Source of the DNA: JAKBCQ01 sp021807585
GTDB lineage: Bacteria; Planctomycetota; Planctomycetia; Isosphaerales; Isosphaeraceae
Assembly: GCA_027325115.1 (NCBI GenBank)
Contig: DAHWFG010000124.1
Location: 1-20,118, forward strand
Length of the DNA stretch: 20,118 nt
Direction of reading: 5' to 3'
Shown: piece by piece, positions 1-7,545 of the stretch
Numbering within the stretch: position 1 is the first letter of the stretch
Layout: the number at the start of each line of letters is the position of its first letter
Notes under the pieces: generated by a model
Told to the model about the DNA's origin: nothing
The model's input: the letters and a program-made list of their open reading frames with translations, nothing else
The model's database searches: none
Translations under genes and position numbers: made by a program

Positions 1-8
1 TTCTTTCG

Positions 9-223
9 CTAATTGATACCGACTTCAACATATTCCACTCCGACTTCGACGGGAACGGGATCGCCGGCTTCGAGGCAATCTTGAACATAAAGCTCGATCG
101 CCTCTCGAACGTTGTCGATCGCCTCATCCCGATCGTCCCCCTGACTCACGCATCCGGGTAACGCGGGAACGCGCGCTATATAGCCGCCGTCGGATTCCCG
201 TCCAGAACGACCGTGTAACGCAT
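9..223 (-). pseudogene. hicB: HicB-type antitoxin (UPF0150 fold), apparent -1 frameshift
   Basis: HicB proteins are the antitoxin half of HicAB toxin-antitoxin pairs and neutralise the HicA mRNA interferase. The main frame reads GGYIARVPALPGCVSQGD followed by EAIDNVREAIELY, the standard short HicB core, and ends at a TAG at 9-11. The family N-terminus (M-R-Y-T-V-V-L) is encoded by an ATG at 221-223, which has a good AAGGAG ribosome site seven bases upstream. That frame is one base out of register with the core and stops after 15 codons. Adding one base between 200 and 201 would give the typical continuous protein of about 70 residues. In the core's own frame the only upstream start is a TTG at 242, which produces an untypical N-terminus. 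It is therefore either a recently broken antitoxin, a sequencing error, or less likely a recoding site. A hicA partner is not visible; it may lie beyond the left edge, where only eight bases remain. Confidence 0.78.
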
Positions 224-371
224 CGCTATGCTCCTTGGTCAAATCATTCTCGTAATATAATATACAGAACGTTCATGTTACGCGCCGGATGGATTTCCAT
301 ATATCGATTAGTTCACGATCGCAACCTTTCGACGGCCTCTCGCGAAGCGTCGACTCGCCGATCCTCCCTAC

Positions 372-1382
372 TTATTTGATCCTGAGGACGATCTTGCCCA
401 TTTGACCGGCTTGTTCCATGCGTCGGTGCGCGTGGGGCGCCTCGTCGAGGGGGAAGACGCGATCGATCACGGGCTTAAGCTGATGTTTATCATAAAATGC
501 GATCATATCGGTGAATTCGGCGGGCGAGCCCATCGTCGATCCCATGAGGTCGACTTGTTTCCAGAAGACGCGGCGGACTTCGAGGTTTTTGACGGCGCCC
601 GTCGTCGCGCCGTAGGTGACGATTCGGCCTCCCGGTTTGACGAGTGAGACCGCGTGGTCGAGCGTTTCGCCGCCGACGCTATCGATGACGACGTCGGGAC
701 CTCCTCCGCCGCCGAGTTGGATGAGTTCTTGAACCCAATCGCCGGTGCGGTAATTCGCGCCGCCGTCGGCGCCGATTTCGATCGCCCTGGCGAGTTTGGC
801 GTCGCTTCCCGAGGTGACGAAGACGCGTGCGCCGATCGCCTTGGCGATCTGAAGCGCGAAGGTCGAAACACCGCCGCCGATTCCGGTCACTACGACGGTC
901 TCGCCGGGTTGGACGCGGGCTCTGGTGACGAGAGCGCGATACGCCGTCAGCCCCGCGAGCGGGATCGCCGCGGCCTCGTCGAACGATAAGTGCGCGGGTT
1001 TGGGGGCGAGCTGGGTCGCCGGAATATTAATCATTTCGGCATATGTGCCGTTATCGGGAAGGCCGAGGATTCGGTAATTGGCGCCTTGGACGCGGGGATC
1101 GTTTCCCCAATCGAGGCTGGGGTTGACGACGACTTCGCGTCCGACCCATGTGGGGTCGACGCCGGCGCCGACCGATCGGACGACCCCCGCTCCGTCGGAA
1201 CCGAGGATGATCGGCAGTTTGATTCCGGCGTATTGCCCGCGTCGAATCCAGACATCGCGATGGTTGAGCGCCGCGGCGTGGAGCGCGACGACGGCTTCGC
1301 CTGGCGCCGCGACGGGGTCGGGGCATTCTTCGAGCTTGAGGTTTTCGGCGTCTCCGAGATCCCTCAACACGATCGCTTTCAT
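372..1382 (-). CDS. Zinc-independent MDR-family oxidoreductase (quinone reductase/alcohol dehydrogenase type)
   Basis: This 336-residue soluble protein belongs to the medium-chain dehydrogenase/reductase superfamily, which uses NAD(P)H to reduce quinones, enones or aldehydes. The GroES-like half covers roughly residues 25-130 (APGEAVVALHAAALNHRD, then GSDGAGVV). The Rossmann half carries the nucleotide-binding motif GIGGGVSTFA at 167-176 and IDSVGGETLD near 233-242. The catalytic zinc ligands of classical alcohol dehydrogenases are replaced (Asn40 where Cys is usual, Ser62 where His is usual) and the four-Cys structural zinc lobe is absent, so a zinc-free quinone-oxidoreductase-like enzyme is the better reading. 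The ATG at 1382 is chosen because GAGAGGAG stands about eight bases before it and MKAIVL is the usual family start. An open frame extends far upstream but has no family similarity. The gene is divergent from the kinase. The substrate cannot be predicted. Confidence 0.9.
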   Translation of the reverse strand: MKAIVLRDLGDAENLKLEECPDPVAAPGEAVVALHAAALNHRDVWIRRGQYAGIKLPIILGSDGAGVVRSVGAGVDPTWVGREVVVNPSLDWGNDPRVQGANYRILGLPDNGTYAEMINIPATQLAPKPAHLSFDEAAAIPLAGLTAYRALVTRARVQPGETVVVTGIGGGVSTFALQIAKAIGARVFVTSGSDAKLARAIEIGADGGANYRTGDWVQELIQLGGGGGPDVVIDSVGGETLDHAVSLVKPGGRIVTYGATTGAVKNLEVRRVFWKQVDLMGSTMGSPAEFTDMIAFYDKHQLKPVIDRVFPLDEAPHAHRRMEQAGQMGKIVLRIK

Positions 1383-1769
1383 ACCTTTCAACTCCTCTCG
1401 AGCGTGGTTCGGCGCCGCGGTGTCAGATTTTGAAACGCGGTTCGGCATTGGCTTTGAGCCGTTAAAATACGGTTTGTTCGGGGTATGCGAAAGGTTCCAC
1501 CGACTTGGTTTTTGGGTTTCGACGATTGCCGTGTCACAAAAAATGTGTGAAGATCGTTTAGTTGGTTGGAGCATCTCGGCGATCGGTTCGGACTTCGTGC
1601 GCGTTTGGTCTGAAACGGCTCCAATGAACATTCGCTTCCGCGCCATTGTTTTATTTATATATTCATTTACCTTCCCTGGAATCGCGAGGATTTCGGTCGA
1701 GGCTCGATCCGCGCGATTCGGTACAGGCGCCGCGAGGAACGCGGTTTCGCATCGAGTGAAAGGAAATCG
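1383..1769. other. Divergent intergenic region between oxidoreductase and kinase
   Basis: This 387-bp spacer should hold the promoters of both divergent genes. The only clear compositional signal is an AT-rich stretch at about 1648-1668 with TATATT at 1658-1663 (plus strand) and overlapping TATAAA-like sequence on the minus strand. Neither has a convincing -35 box at the right distance. I see no RNA gene or further coding sequence. Confidence 0.4.
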
Positions 1770-2657
1770 ATGTTCGACAAACTCAAAACGATTTTCACGG
1801 CGGACGATAAGGGTTCGGGAACGTCTTTGGCGAGATCGTCGCCGGTCAATATCGAGCGTCGATTTCAGGTGATCTCGATGACGTCGCAGGGAAGCATGTC
1901 TCGTGTTTGCAAGGCGTTGGATCGAAAAACGGGGCGTACGGTTTGTTTGAAGGTTCAGGACGTTCAGAAGCAGGCCGAGGCGGCGTCTCGGGCTGTGAAG
2001 CACGGCCGGATGAGCGAGGGGGAGATTCTCGAACGGATCAAGCATACCAATGTGGTTCGTCATTATGAGCACGGGATTACGAATCGCAAGGAGCATTTCC
2101 TGGCGATGGAGTTTGTGTGTGGGGTGAGTTTGAAGTTTCAGCAGGAGACTGGGGCGTTCGACGCTCGGGGCAAGCTCGAGGCGTTGCTGCAGGCGGCCGA
2201 GGGGCTCGCAGCGGTGCACTCCGCGGGGTTTATTCACCATGATTTCGGACCTCGCAACATTCTGTTCAACACCGAGGGTCAGGTTAAATTAATCGACTTT
2301 GGGTTGGCGGTTCCGAACACGCCCGAGTTCCGTCGACCCGGCAATCGGACGGGATCGCTCGATTATATGGCGCCCGAGCTCGTCCGCCGCGAACCGATCG
2401 ACGTGCGGATCGACGTCTTTTCGTTCGGCGCGACGGCGTTCGAATTGCTGACCAACCGTCTACCATACGAGGCGAGCACATCGCTGGCGATCTTGCTGAA
2501 GCGGATGAATCACGATCCGCTTGATCCGCTGGTGGTGAAGCCCAAAATGCCGCCTCACCTCGCCGAATTCCTCCGCAAGTCGATCGCTCGAAACCGCGAT
2601 CACCGTTATAAATCGATGGCCGAGGTGATCGCCGAGCTCCGCGCCATCCTGGGCTGA
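1770..2657 (+). CDS. Single-domain Hanks-type serine/threonine protein kinase
   Basis: A 295-residue cytoplasmic kinase with no membrane segment or accessory domain. Visible landmarks are a degenerate glycine loop (TSQGSMSRVCKA, residues 38-49), the ATP-anchoring lysine in VCLK (Lys61), the alpha-C glutamate near Glu85, the catalytic loop HHDFGPRN (156-163, with Asp158 and Asn163), the IDFG metal motif (Asp176), MAPE (200-203) and the alpha-F aspartate (Asp215). Two catalytic-loop positions are unusual: the Arg of HRD is His157, and the Lys of the normal D-L-K-P-x-N is Gly160. The metal- and ATP-binding residues are otherwise intact, so it is probably active but is a non-RD kinase. The ATG at 1770 has AAAGGA about six bases upstream. 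It stands alone, so its partner and substrate are unknown. Confidence 0.92.
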   Translation: MFDKLKTIFTADDKGSGTSLARSSPVNIERRFQVISMTSQGSMSRVCKALDRKTGRTVCLKVQDVQKQAEAASRAVKHGRMSEGEILERIKHTNVVRHYEHGITNRKEHFLAMEFVCGVSLKFQQETGAFDARGKLEALLQAAEGLAAVHSAGFIHHDFGPRNILFNTEGQVKLIDFGLAVPNTPEFRRPGNRTGSLDYMAPELVRREPIDVRIDVFSFGATAFELLTNRLPYEASTSLAILLKRMNHDPLDPLVVKPKMPPHLAEFLRKSIARNRDHRYKSMAEVIAELRAILG

Positions 2658-2964
2658 TCCGAGATTCGCTTCTGACGTCCAAACTTGTTTCTCCTCAATA
2701 AGTTGCGTAAACCGATCAACGTTCACACGCGGTCGTCCTCATCGTCTCTTCACGCCGTTTTCAGCAATTTTTCGGCGTTCGAGACAGGGCTTTGACTTTT
2801 CGATTCTCCCCGATTAGATTGAACCGACCTGATCAACCAGAGCATGTGGAAGCGATCATTCAAGGGTCGAACACGATCCTTGCGAATCGCTTCATGCGCC
2901 CGGTTGGTTCGTGTCGCCGTCCGGCACGTCGAGGTATTCGGGCGACGGGGTTTTGATTTTTCGC
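2658..2964. other. Spacer between kinase and nrdJ
   Basis: No gene recognised. The right end has a weak 6-bp inverted repeat (2913-2918 with 2941-2946) followed by a T-rich run at 2951-2961. This could act as a poor terminator for the kinase transcript, but the loop is long. I see no cobalamin-riboswitch-like B12 box here or in the leader that follows. Confidence 0.4.
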
Positions 2965-2993
2965 TTGACATCTGAACAGTCTGAGGCTAGGAT
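2965..2993 (+). promoter_or_regulatory. Sigma-70-type promoter of nrdJ
   Basis: A perfect -35 hexamer TTGACA (2965-2970) is separated by exactly 17 bases from TAGGAT (2988-2993), which matches four of six positions of the -10 consensus. Transcription would start near 3000, giving an untranslated leader of about 57 bases before the nrdJ ATG at 3057. It is the best promoter match I found in the window. It is inferred from sequence only. Confidence 0.65.
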
Positions 2994-3056
2994 GTCGCAT
3001 CGGGCGTCGCGTCTTTGTGTATTCGCGGGCGCGGCCTAATTAAGGAGAGAGCATCC

Positions 3057-6000
3057 ATGGAAAAGGCGGCGGAGCGAAGAGCGGGTGTGTCGCCCGGTCC
3101 GGAGGAAGCTCGGACGCGTGGGCTTGGGGTTGGCGACCGCAACTTGGACCGCGCGACCGTCGGATCGCGCCGCGGTTTGAGTTTCGCGCGGCATTTTAGC
3201 ACGGAGGGGGTCGGCCCCTACGACGAGGTCGAGTGGGATCTTCGCACGGCGCAAATCAAGGACGATCGCGGTCGCTTGATTTTCGAGCAGCAAGATTGCG
3301 AGATTCCCCGATCGTGGAGTCCGCTCGCGACGAACGTCGTGGTGAGCAAGTATTTCTTCGGCGAGGTCGGCGCCGCCGAGCGCGAATCGAGCGTGCGCGC
3401 CCTGATTGAACGCGTCGTGCGGACGATCACCGACTGGGGTCGAGGCGACGGCGTCTTCGCGACCGACGCCGACGCCGAGCGGTTCCACGACGAGCTCACG
3501 GCGCTTTGCCTCAATCAATACGGGTCGTTCAATTCGCCCGTCTGGTTCAACGTCGGGCTTTATCATCGTTACGGCGTGAAGGGTTCGGGCGGCGGTTGGC
3601 GGTGGGACGAAGAGACGCGCACCGTCGTCAAAACCGACAACTCTTACGAATACCCCCAGGGTTCGGCTTGCTTCATTCAAAGCGTCGCCGACGACATGGC
3701 CGACATCATGCGGCTCGCGACCTCCGAGGCGATGCTCTTCAAATTCGGCTCGGGGACGGGAAGCGATCTTTCGACCCTCCGTTCGAGCCGCGAGAAGCTC
3801 ACCGGCGGCGGCAAGCCCTCGGGCCCCGTCAGCTTCATGCGGGTGTACGACGCGATCGCCAGCGTCGTCAAAAGCGGCGGCAAAACCCGCCGCGCCGCCA
3901 AGATGCAAACGCTCAAGTGCAAACATCCCGATATCCTTGAGTTCATCGAGTGTAAAACCAAAGAGGAAAAGAAGGCTCAGGCGTTGATCCGCGCCGGTTA
4001 CGACTCGAACTTCAATTCCGAGGCGTACGGCTCGGTGATGTTCCAGAACGCCAACCTCTCGGTTCGCGTCACCGATTCCTTCCTTCGCTCTTATGAAACC
4101 GGCGGAACTTGGACGACCCACGCCGTGACGACGGGGCGACCGATGGACACCTACCCCGCCGCCACGCTCTTCGACAAAATGGCCGAAGGCGCCTGGCTTT
4201 GCGGCGATCCCGGCATCCAATACGAAGACACGATCCAGCGCTGGCACACGTGCCCCAACACCGCTCCGATCAATTCGTCGAATCCCTGTAGCGAATATAT
4301 GTTCATTGACGACAGCGCGTGCAACTTGGCGTCGTTGAACTTGATGAAGTTCCGCACCGAGGACGGCGGGTTCGACGTCGCTCGGTTTCGCGCCGCGGCG
4401 CGGGTGTTCATCACCGCGCAAGAGATTTTGGTCGATCACGCGAGCTACCCGACCGACCGGATCGCGGCGAACAGTCACAAGTTCCGTCCGTTGGGTTTGG
4501 GTTATGCGAATTTGGGCGGGCTGATCATGGCCTCGGGTCGGCCGTACGATTCGGACGAGGGGCGTGCGCTCGCCGCGGCGATCACTGCGATCATGCACGG
4601 CCAGGCGTATCTGACGAGCGCCGAGCTCGCCGCGACGGTCGGTCCGTTCGAGGGATTCGCGGTCAATCGCGAGCCGATGTTGCGGGTGATGGAGATGCAT
4701 CGCGACGCGGTCGACGCGATCGATCCGTCGTGTCCTCCTTATCTTTGGAACGAGGCGCGGAGCGTTTGGCGGGAATGCGTCGACGCCGGCCGCAAGCACG
4801 GTTATCGCAACAGCCAGGTGACGGTCCTCGCTCCCACGGGGACGATCGCCTTCATGATGGATTGCGATACGACGGGGATCGAGCCCGATATCGCTTTGGT
4901 GAAGTACAAACAGCTCGCCGGCGGCGGTTTGCTCAAGATCGTCAACCGGACGGTTCCGCTCGCGCTTCGCACGCTCGGTTACGACGAGCCCGTGATCGAG
5001 GGGATTCTCGATTACATCGACGCCAAAGACACGATCGAAGGCGCTCCCGGCGTGCGCGACGAGCACCTTCCCGTCTTTGATTGCGCCTTCCCGCCGAGCA
5101 ACGGATCGCGGAGCATCCAATGGCGGGGTCACCTTAAGATGATGGCCGCGGCGCAACCGTTCCTGAGCGGCGCGATCTCGAAAACGGTCAACATGCCGCG
5201 CGACGCGACCGTCGCCGATATTCGCGACGCGTATCTTGAGGGCTGGAAGCTCGGCCTCAAGGCGCTGGCGATTTACCGCGACGGATCGAAGGAAAGCCAG
5301 CCCGTCAGCAGTTCTCAGGTGGAAACGAAGGCCGACGACGCCGCTTCGACGATCGTCGCGACGACCTCGGCGGTCGTACCCGCGCCCGCTCAAACGGTTA
5401 CGTCGCATCCCGCGCCGCGGCGCGAGCGGCTCCCCGAGACGCGTCAAAGTTTGACGCACAAGTTTGATATCCAGGGGCACGAGGGATACGTCACCGTCGG
5501 TTTCTACCCCGACGGCCGTCCCGGTGAAGTCTTCATCACGATGGCCAAAGAGGGTTCGACGATCGGCGGGCTGATGGACGTGTTGGGAACGGCGATCTCG
5601 ATGGGATTGCAATACGGCGTCCCGCTCGAGGTTTTCGTCAACAAGTTCGCGCACAGCCGGTTCGAGCCGGGGGGCTTCACCAAGAACCCCGATATCCCGA
5701 TCGCCAAGAGCGTTACCGATTACATCTTCCGCTGGCTGGGGATGCAGTTCATTCCTGGATATCGCGAGGCGAACGCCCCCAAACGCGTCGACGCCGACGA
5801 ACCCGTCGCGATCGAGGCCAAACCCGCGGTCAAGGTGAACGGGCATCGCGCCGCGACGATCGCCGATTTCGAGCACGTCGAGGCCGAGCTGCAATCGAAG
5901 CCGACTCAGCCCCTCGCTCTCGAATCGACCCTCCTCGCCCGCGACGAGCAGTTCGCCCACTTCCAAAGCGACGCTCCCGCGTGCGACAACTGCGGCGCGC

Positions 6001-6065
6001 TCACCGTTCGCTGCGGCACGTGCTACCGCTGCTTCAACTGCGGCAACAGCATGGGTTGTTCGTAA
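3057..6065 (+). CDS. nrdJ: Adenosylcobalamin-dependent (class II) ribonucleoside-diphosphate reductase
   Basis: This 1002-residue enzyme converts ribonucleotides to deoxyribonucleotides, using coenzyme B12 to generate the thiyl radical, and works with or without oxygen. The sequence shows the first redox cysteine in QGSACFI (Cys205), the substrate loop FGSGTGSDLS, the catalytic NPCSE motif (Cys411), SACNLASLNLMKF just after it, and LAPTGTIAFMMD further on. A TSCPD-type C-terminal domain begins near residue 800 (FDIQGHEGYVTVGFYPDGRP). The tail, residues 976-1002, has seven cysteines (CDNCG, CGTC, CFNCG, ending GCS) and resembles the redox/zinc-ribbon tail of this family. Length is normal and no intein interrupts it. 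The ATG at 3057 follows AAGGAG with good spacing; an in-frame ATG at 3015 lacks such a site. No NrdB-type subunit gene is adjacent, as expected for class II. Confidence 0.96.
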   Translation: MEKAAERRAGVSPGPEEARTRGLGVGDRNLDRATVGSRRGLSFARHFSTEGVGPYDEVEWDLRTAQIKDDRGRLIFEQQDCEIPRSWSPLATNVVVSKYFFGEVGAAERESSVRALIERVVRTITDWGRGDGVFATDADAERFHDELTALCLNQYGSFNSPVWFNVGLYHRYGVKGSGGGWRWDEETRTVVKTDNSYEYPQGSACFIQSVADDMADIMRLATSEAMLFKFGSGTGSDLSTLRSSREKLTGGGKPSGPVSFMRVYDAIASVVKSGGKTRRAAKMQTLKCKHPDILEFIECKTKEEKKAQALIRAGYDSNFNSEAYGSVMFQNANLSVRVTDSFLRSYETGGTWTTHAVTTGRPMDTYPAATLFDKMAEGAWLCGDPGIQYEDTIQRWHTCPNTAPINSSNPCSEYMFIDDSACNLASLNLMKFRTEDGGFDVARFRAAARVFITAQEILVDHASYPTDRIAANSHKFRPLGLGYANLGGLIMASGRPYDSDEGRALAAAITAIMHGQAYLTSAELAATVGPFEGFAVNREPMLRVMEMHRDAVDAIDPSCPPYLWNEARSVWRECVDAGRKHGYRNSQVTVLAPTGTIAFMMDCDTTGIEPDIALVKYKQLAGGGLLKIVNRTVPLALRTLGYDEPVIEGILDYIDAKDTIEGAPGVRDEHLPVFDCAFPPSNGSRSIQWRGHLKMMAAAQPFLSGAISKTVNMPRDATVADIRDAYLEGWKLGLKALAIYRDGSKESQPVSSSQVETKADDAASTIVATTSAVVPAPAQTVTSHPAPRRERLPETRQSLTHKFDIQGHEGYVTVGFYPDGRPGEVFITMAKEGSTIGGLMDVLGTAISMGLQYGVPLEVFVNKFAHSRFEPGGFTKNPDIPIAKSVTDYIFRWLGMQFIPGYREANAPKRVDADEPVAIEAKPAVKVNGHRAATIADFEHVEAELQSKPTQPLALESTLLARDEQFAHFQSDAPACDNCGALTVRCGTCYRCFNCGNSMGCS

Positions 6066-6075
6066 ACATGTAGAC

Positions 6076-6120
6076 CGATCGAAGAGGCGAAGAACGGATC
6101 GTCTCCCGCCTCTTCGGTCG
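6076..6120 (+). terminator. Hairpin downstream of nrdJ
   Basis: An inverted repeat pairs 6076-6089 with 6107-6120 (14 bp including one G-U, core CGAAGAGGCG/CGCCTCTTCG, loop 17 bases), beginning eleven bases after the nrdJ stop codon. It is positioned like a transcription terminator, but the next bases are not a T-tract. It could equally be a 3'-end-stabilising hairpin. Confidence 0.5.
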
Positions 6121-6202
6121 TCTCTACCTAGACCTCGCGGCTTTCGCTTTTCAACTTTTGCGCTTATCATCATACAATCCCTCAAAAACGCTCGGGGTCG
6201 CG

Positions 6203-7378
6203 ATGCCCTCGATTTTACTTACAGACATATCCCAAGACGTTTGGGTTGAATCGCTCGCGATCGGTCCCAGCGACCTCGGGCTACCGATGGATTCGGACTG
6301 GTCGATTGTTAAGAGAACGCTTCGCGGCGGTCGCAGGCACGGAGTCGATGTGATCGAAATCCGCGGCGGCGCTCTCGATTTCACCTTGATACCGACGCGC
6401 GGAATGGGAATCCGGCGCGGCTCTTATCGCGGCGATCGGCTCGGCTGGGATTCTCCCGTAACCGACGGTCCCGTGCATCCGATGTTCGTCAATTCGGCGA
6501 AAAACGGCGGTCTCGGCTGGCTCGAAGGCTTCGACGAGCTGCTGGCGCGGTGCGGGCTTGAAAGCAACGGCGCGCCTTACTCCGAAACCTCCGCCGACGG
6601 CCGTCAAACGATCGTCGGCCTTCACGGAGCGATCGCGGGATTACCCGCTCATTACGTGTCGATCGATATCGACGAAAAACCTCCTTATCCAATCACGATC
6701 GAGGGACGTGTACAAGAGACGAGACTTTTTGGCCCTCATATATGCATGTGCTCAAAGATAAAAACGGTTCCCGGATCGAATCGTCTCACGCTTACCGATG
6801 TTTTCACGAACCTGGGCGATTCCGCGTGCGATCTCGAGGCGCTTTATCATTGGAATTTCGGCCCTCCGTACCTGGGAGCGGGGTCGAAGTTTGTCGCTCC
6901 GATCAAGACGCTCGTCCCGCGCGACGCGCGCGCCGTCGAGGGGCTCTCGGCTTACGACGTTTACCGCGGGCCCGAGCCCGGATTCGCCGAGATGGTGTAC
7001 TTCATGGAACTTTTCGATCGATCGGGAGAGACGATCGTCCTGCTCCAAAACCCCGCGGGCGAAAAAGGAGTCGCGCTCCGTTATCAAACCGCCGGCTTGC
7101 CCGCGTTCACCCTTTGGAAATGCACCAGGGGCGAACGCGAAGGTTATGTCACCGGCCTTGAACCCGGAACCAATTACCCCAACCCCAAACCGTTCGAAAA
7201 ATCGCGCGGTCGCGTCGCCTCACTCGAACCGGGCGCCTCCCGTACGACCGTGACGACTCTCGAAATCCTCGCCGGATCGGCCGAAATCCAAAAAATTACA
7301 TCCGAGATCGCTTCGATCGCAAACGGTCGTCGTCCCCAAATTCACCCCGGCGCCGTCGAGCCGTTCTGTAACGTGTGA
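6203..7378 (+). CDS. DUF4432 family protein (galactose-mutarotase-like fold)
   Basis: This 391-residue protein resembles the DUF4432 family, whose members adopt an aldose-1-epimerase/mutarotase-like beta-sandwich; a specific reaction is not established to my knowledge. Typical stretches are near the N-terminus (LTDISQDVWVESLAIGPSDL), then RTLRGGRRHGVDVIEIRGGA, IPTRGMGI, GGLGWLEGFDELLARCGLES, LYHWNFGPPYLGAG and VTGLEPGTNYPNP. Homologues usually begin at about MP-x-x-LTD, which fits the ATG at 6203 preceded by CGGGG. A TTG at 6158 in the same frame would add 15 residues without a convincing ribosome site. There is no signal peptide, so it is probably cytoplasmic. A role in carbohydrate metabolism is inferred from the fold only. 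It is separated from nrdJ by a hairpin and is probably transcribed independently. Confidence 0.88.
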   Translation: MPSILLTDISQDVWVESLAIGPSDLGLPMDSDWSIVKRTLRGGRRHGVDVIEIRGGALDFTLIPTRGMGIRRGSYRGDRLGWDSPVTDGPVHPMFVNSAKNGGLGWLEGFDELLARCGLESNGAPYSETSADGRQTIVGLHGAIAGLPAHYVSIDIDEKPPYPITIEGRVQETRLFGPHICMCSKIKTVPGSNRLTLTDVFTNLGDSACDLEALYHWNFGPPYLGAGSKFVAPIKTLVPRDARAVEGLSAYDVYRGPEPGFAEMVYFMELFDRSGETIVLLQNPAGEKGVALRYQTAGLPAFTLWKCTRGEREGYVTGLEPGTNYPNPKPFEKSRGRVASLEPGASRTTVTTLEILAGSAEIQKITSEIASIANGRRPQIHPGAVEPFCNV

Positions 7379-7461
7379 ACAATTCAGAAAAGAATCGCCG
7401 TAATAACCTCGCTTTTGGGATCACCATGCGACGACATACGAGTCGATCTTCCGCTCTTCAT

Positions 7462-7486
7462 ACCAACCCGACGCGCAAGCGAGGGT
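7462..7486. repeat. PTRRASEG-type planctomycete intergenic repeat copy
   Basis: The stretch ACCCGACGCGCAAGCGAGGG within 7462-7486 translates in one frame to PTRRASEG. I recognise this from memory as a peptide widely mis-annotated in planctomycete genomes because it comes from a short interspersed DNA repeat. Here it sits in the spacer between two convergent transcription units. CGC/GCG around a GCAA loop, inside CCC/GGG, could form a small hairpin. Only one copy is seen in the window, so repeat status rests on recall. Confidence 0.5.
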
Positions 7487-7545
7487 GATAGATCCAAAAC
7501 ACCGAATGCCATTGTGTGTTCAGATTCGCCGACAAATCGAATCCT

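Noticed and set aside
1383..2240. 286-residue N-terminal extension of the minus-strand oxidoreductase frame
   Set aside because: It runs antisense through the kinase gene and shows no family similarity. The family start with a good ribosome site is at 1382.
3036..6185. A minus-strand open frame of over 1000 codons opposite nrdJ
   Set aside because: It mirrors the nrdJ codon pattern in high-GC DNA, is Arg-rich without any domain, and lacks a ribosome site. The plus strand carries an unmistakable enzyme.
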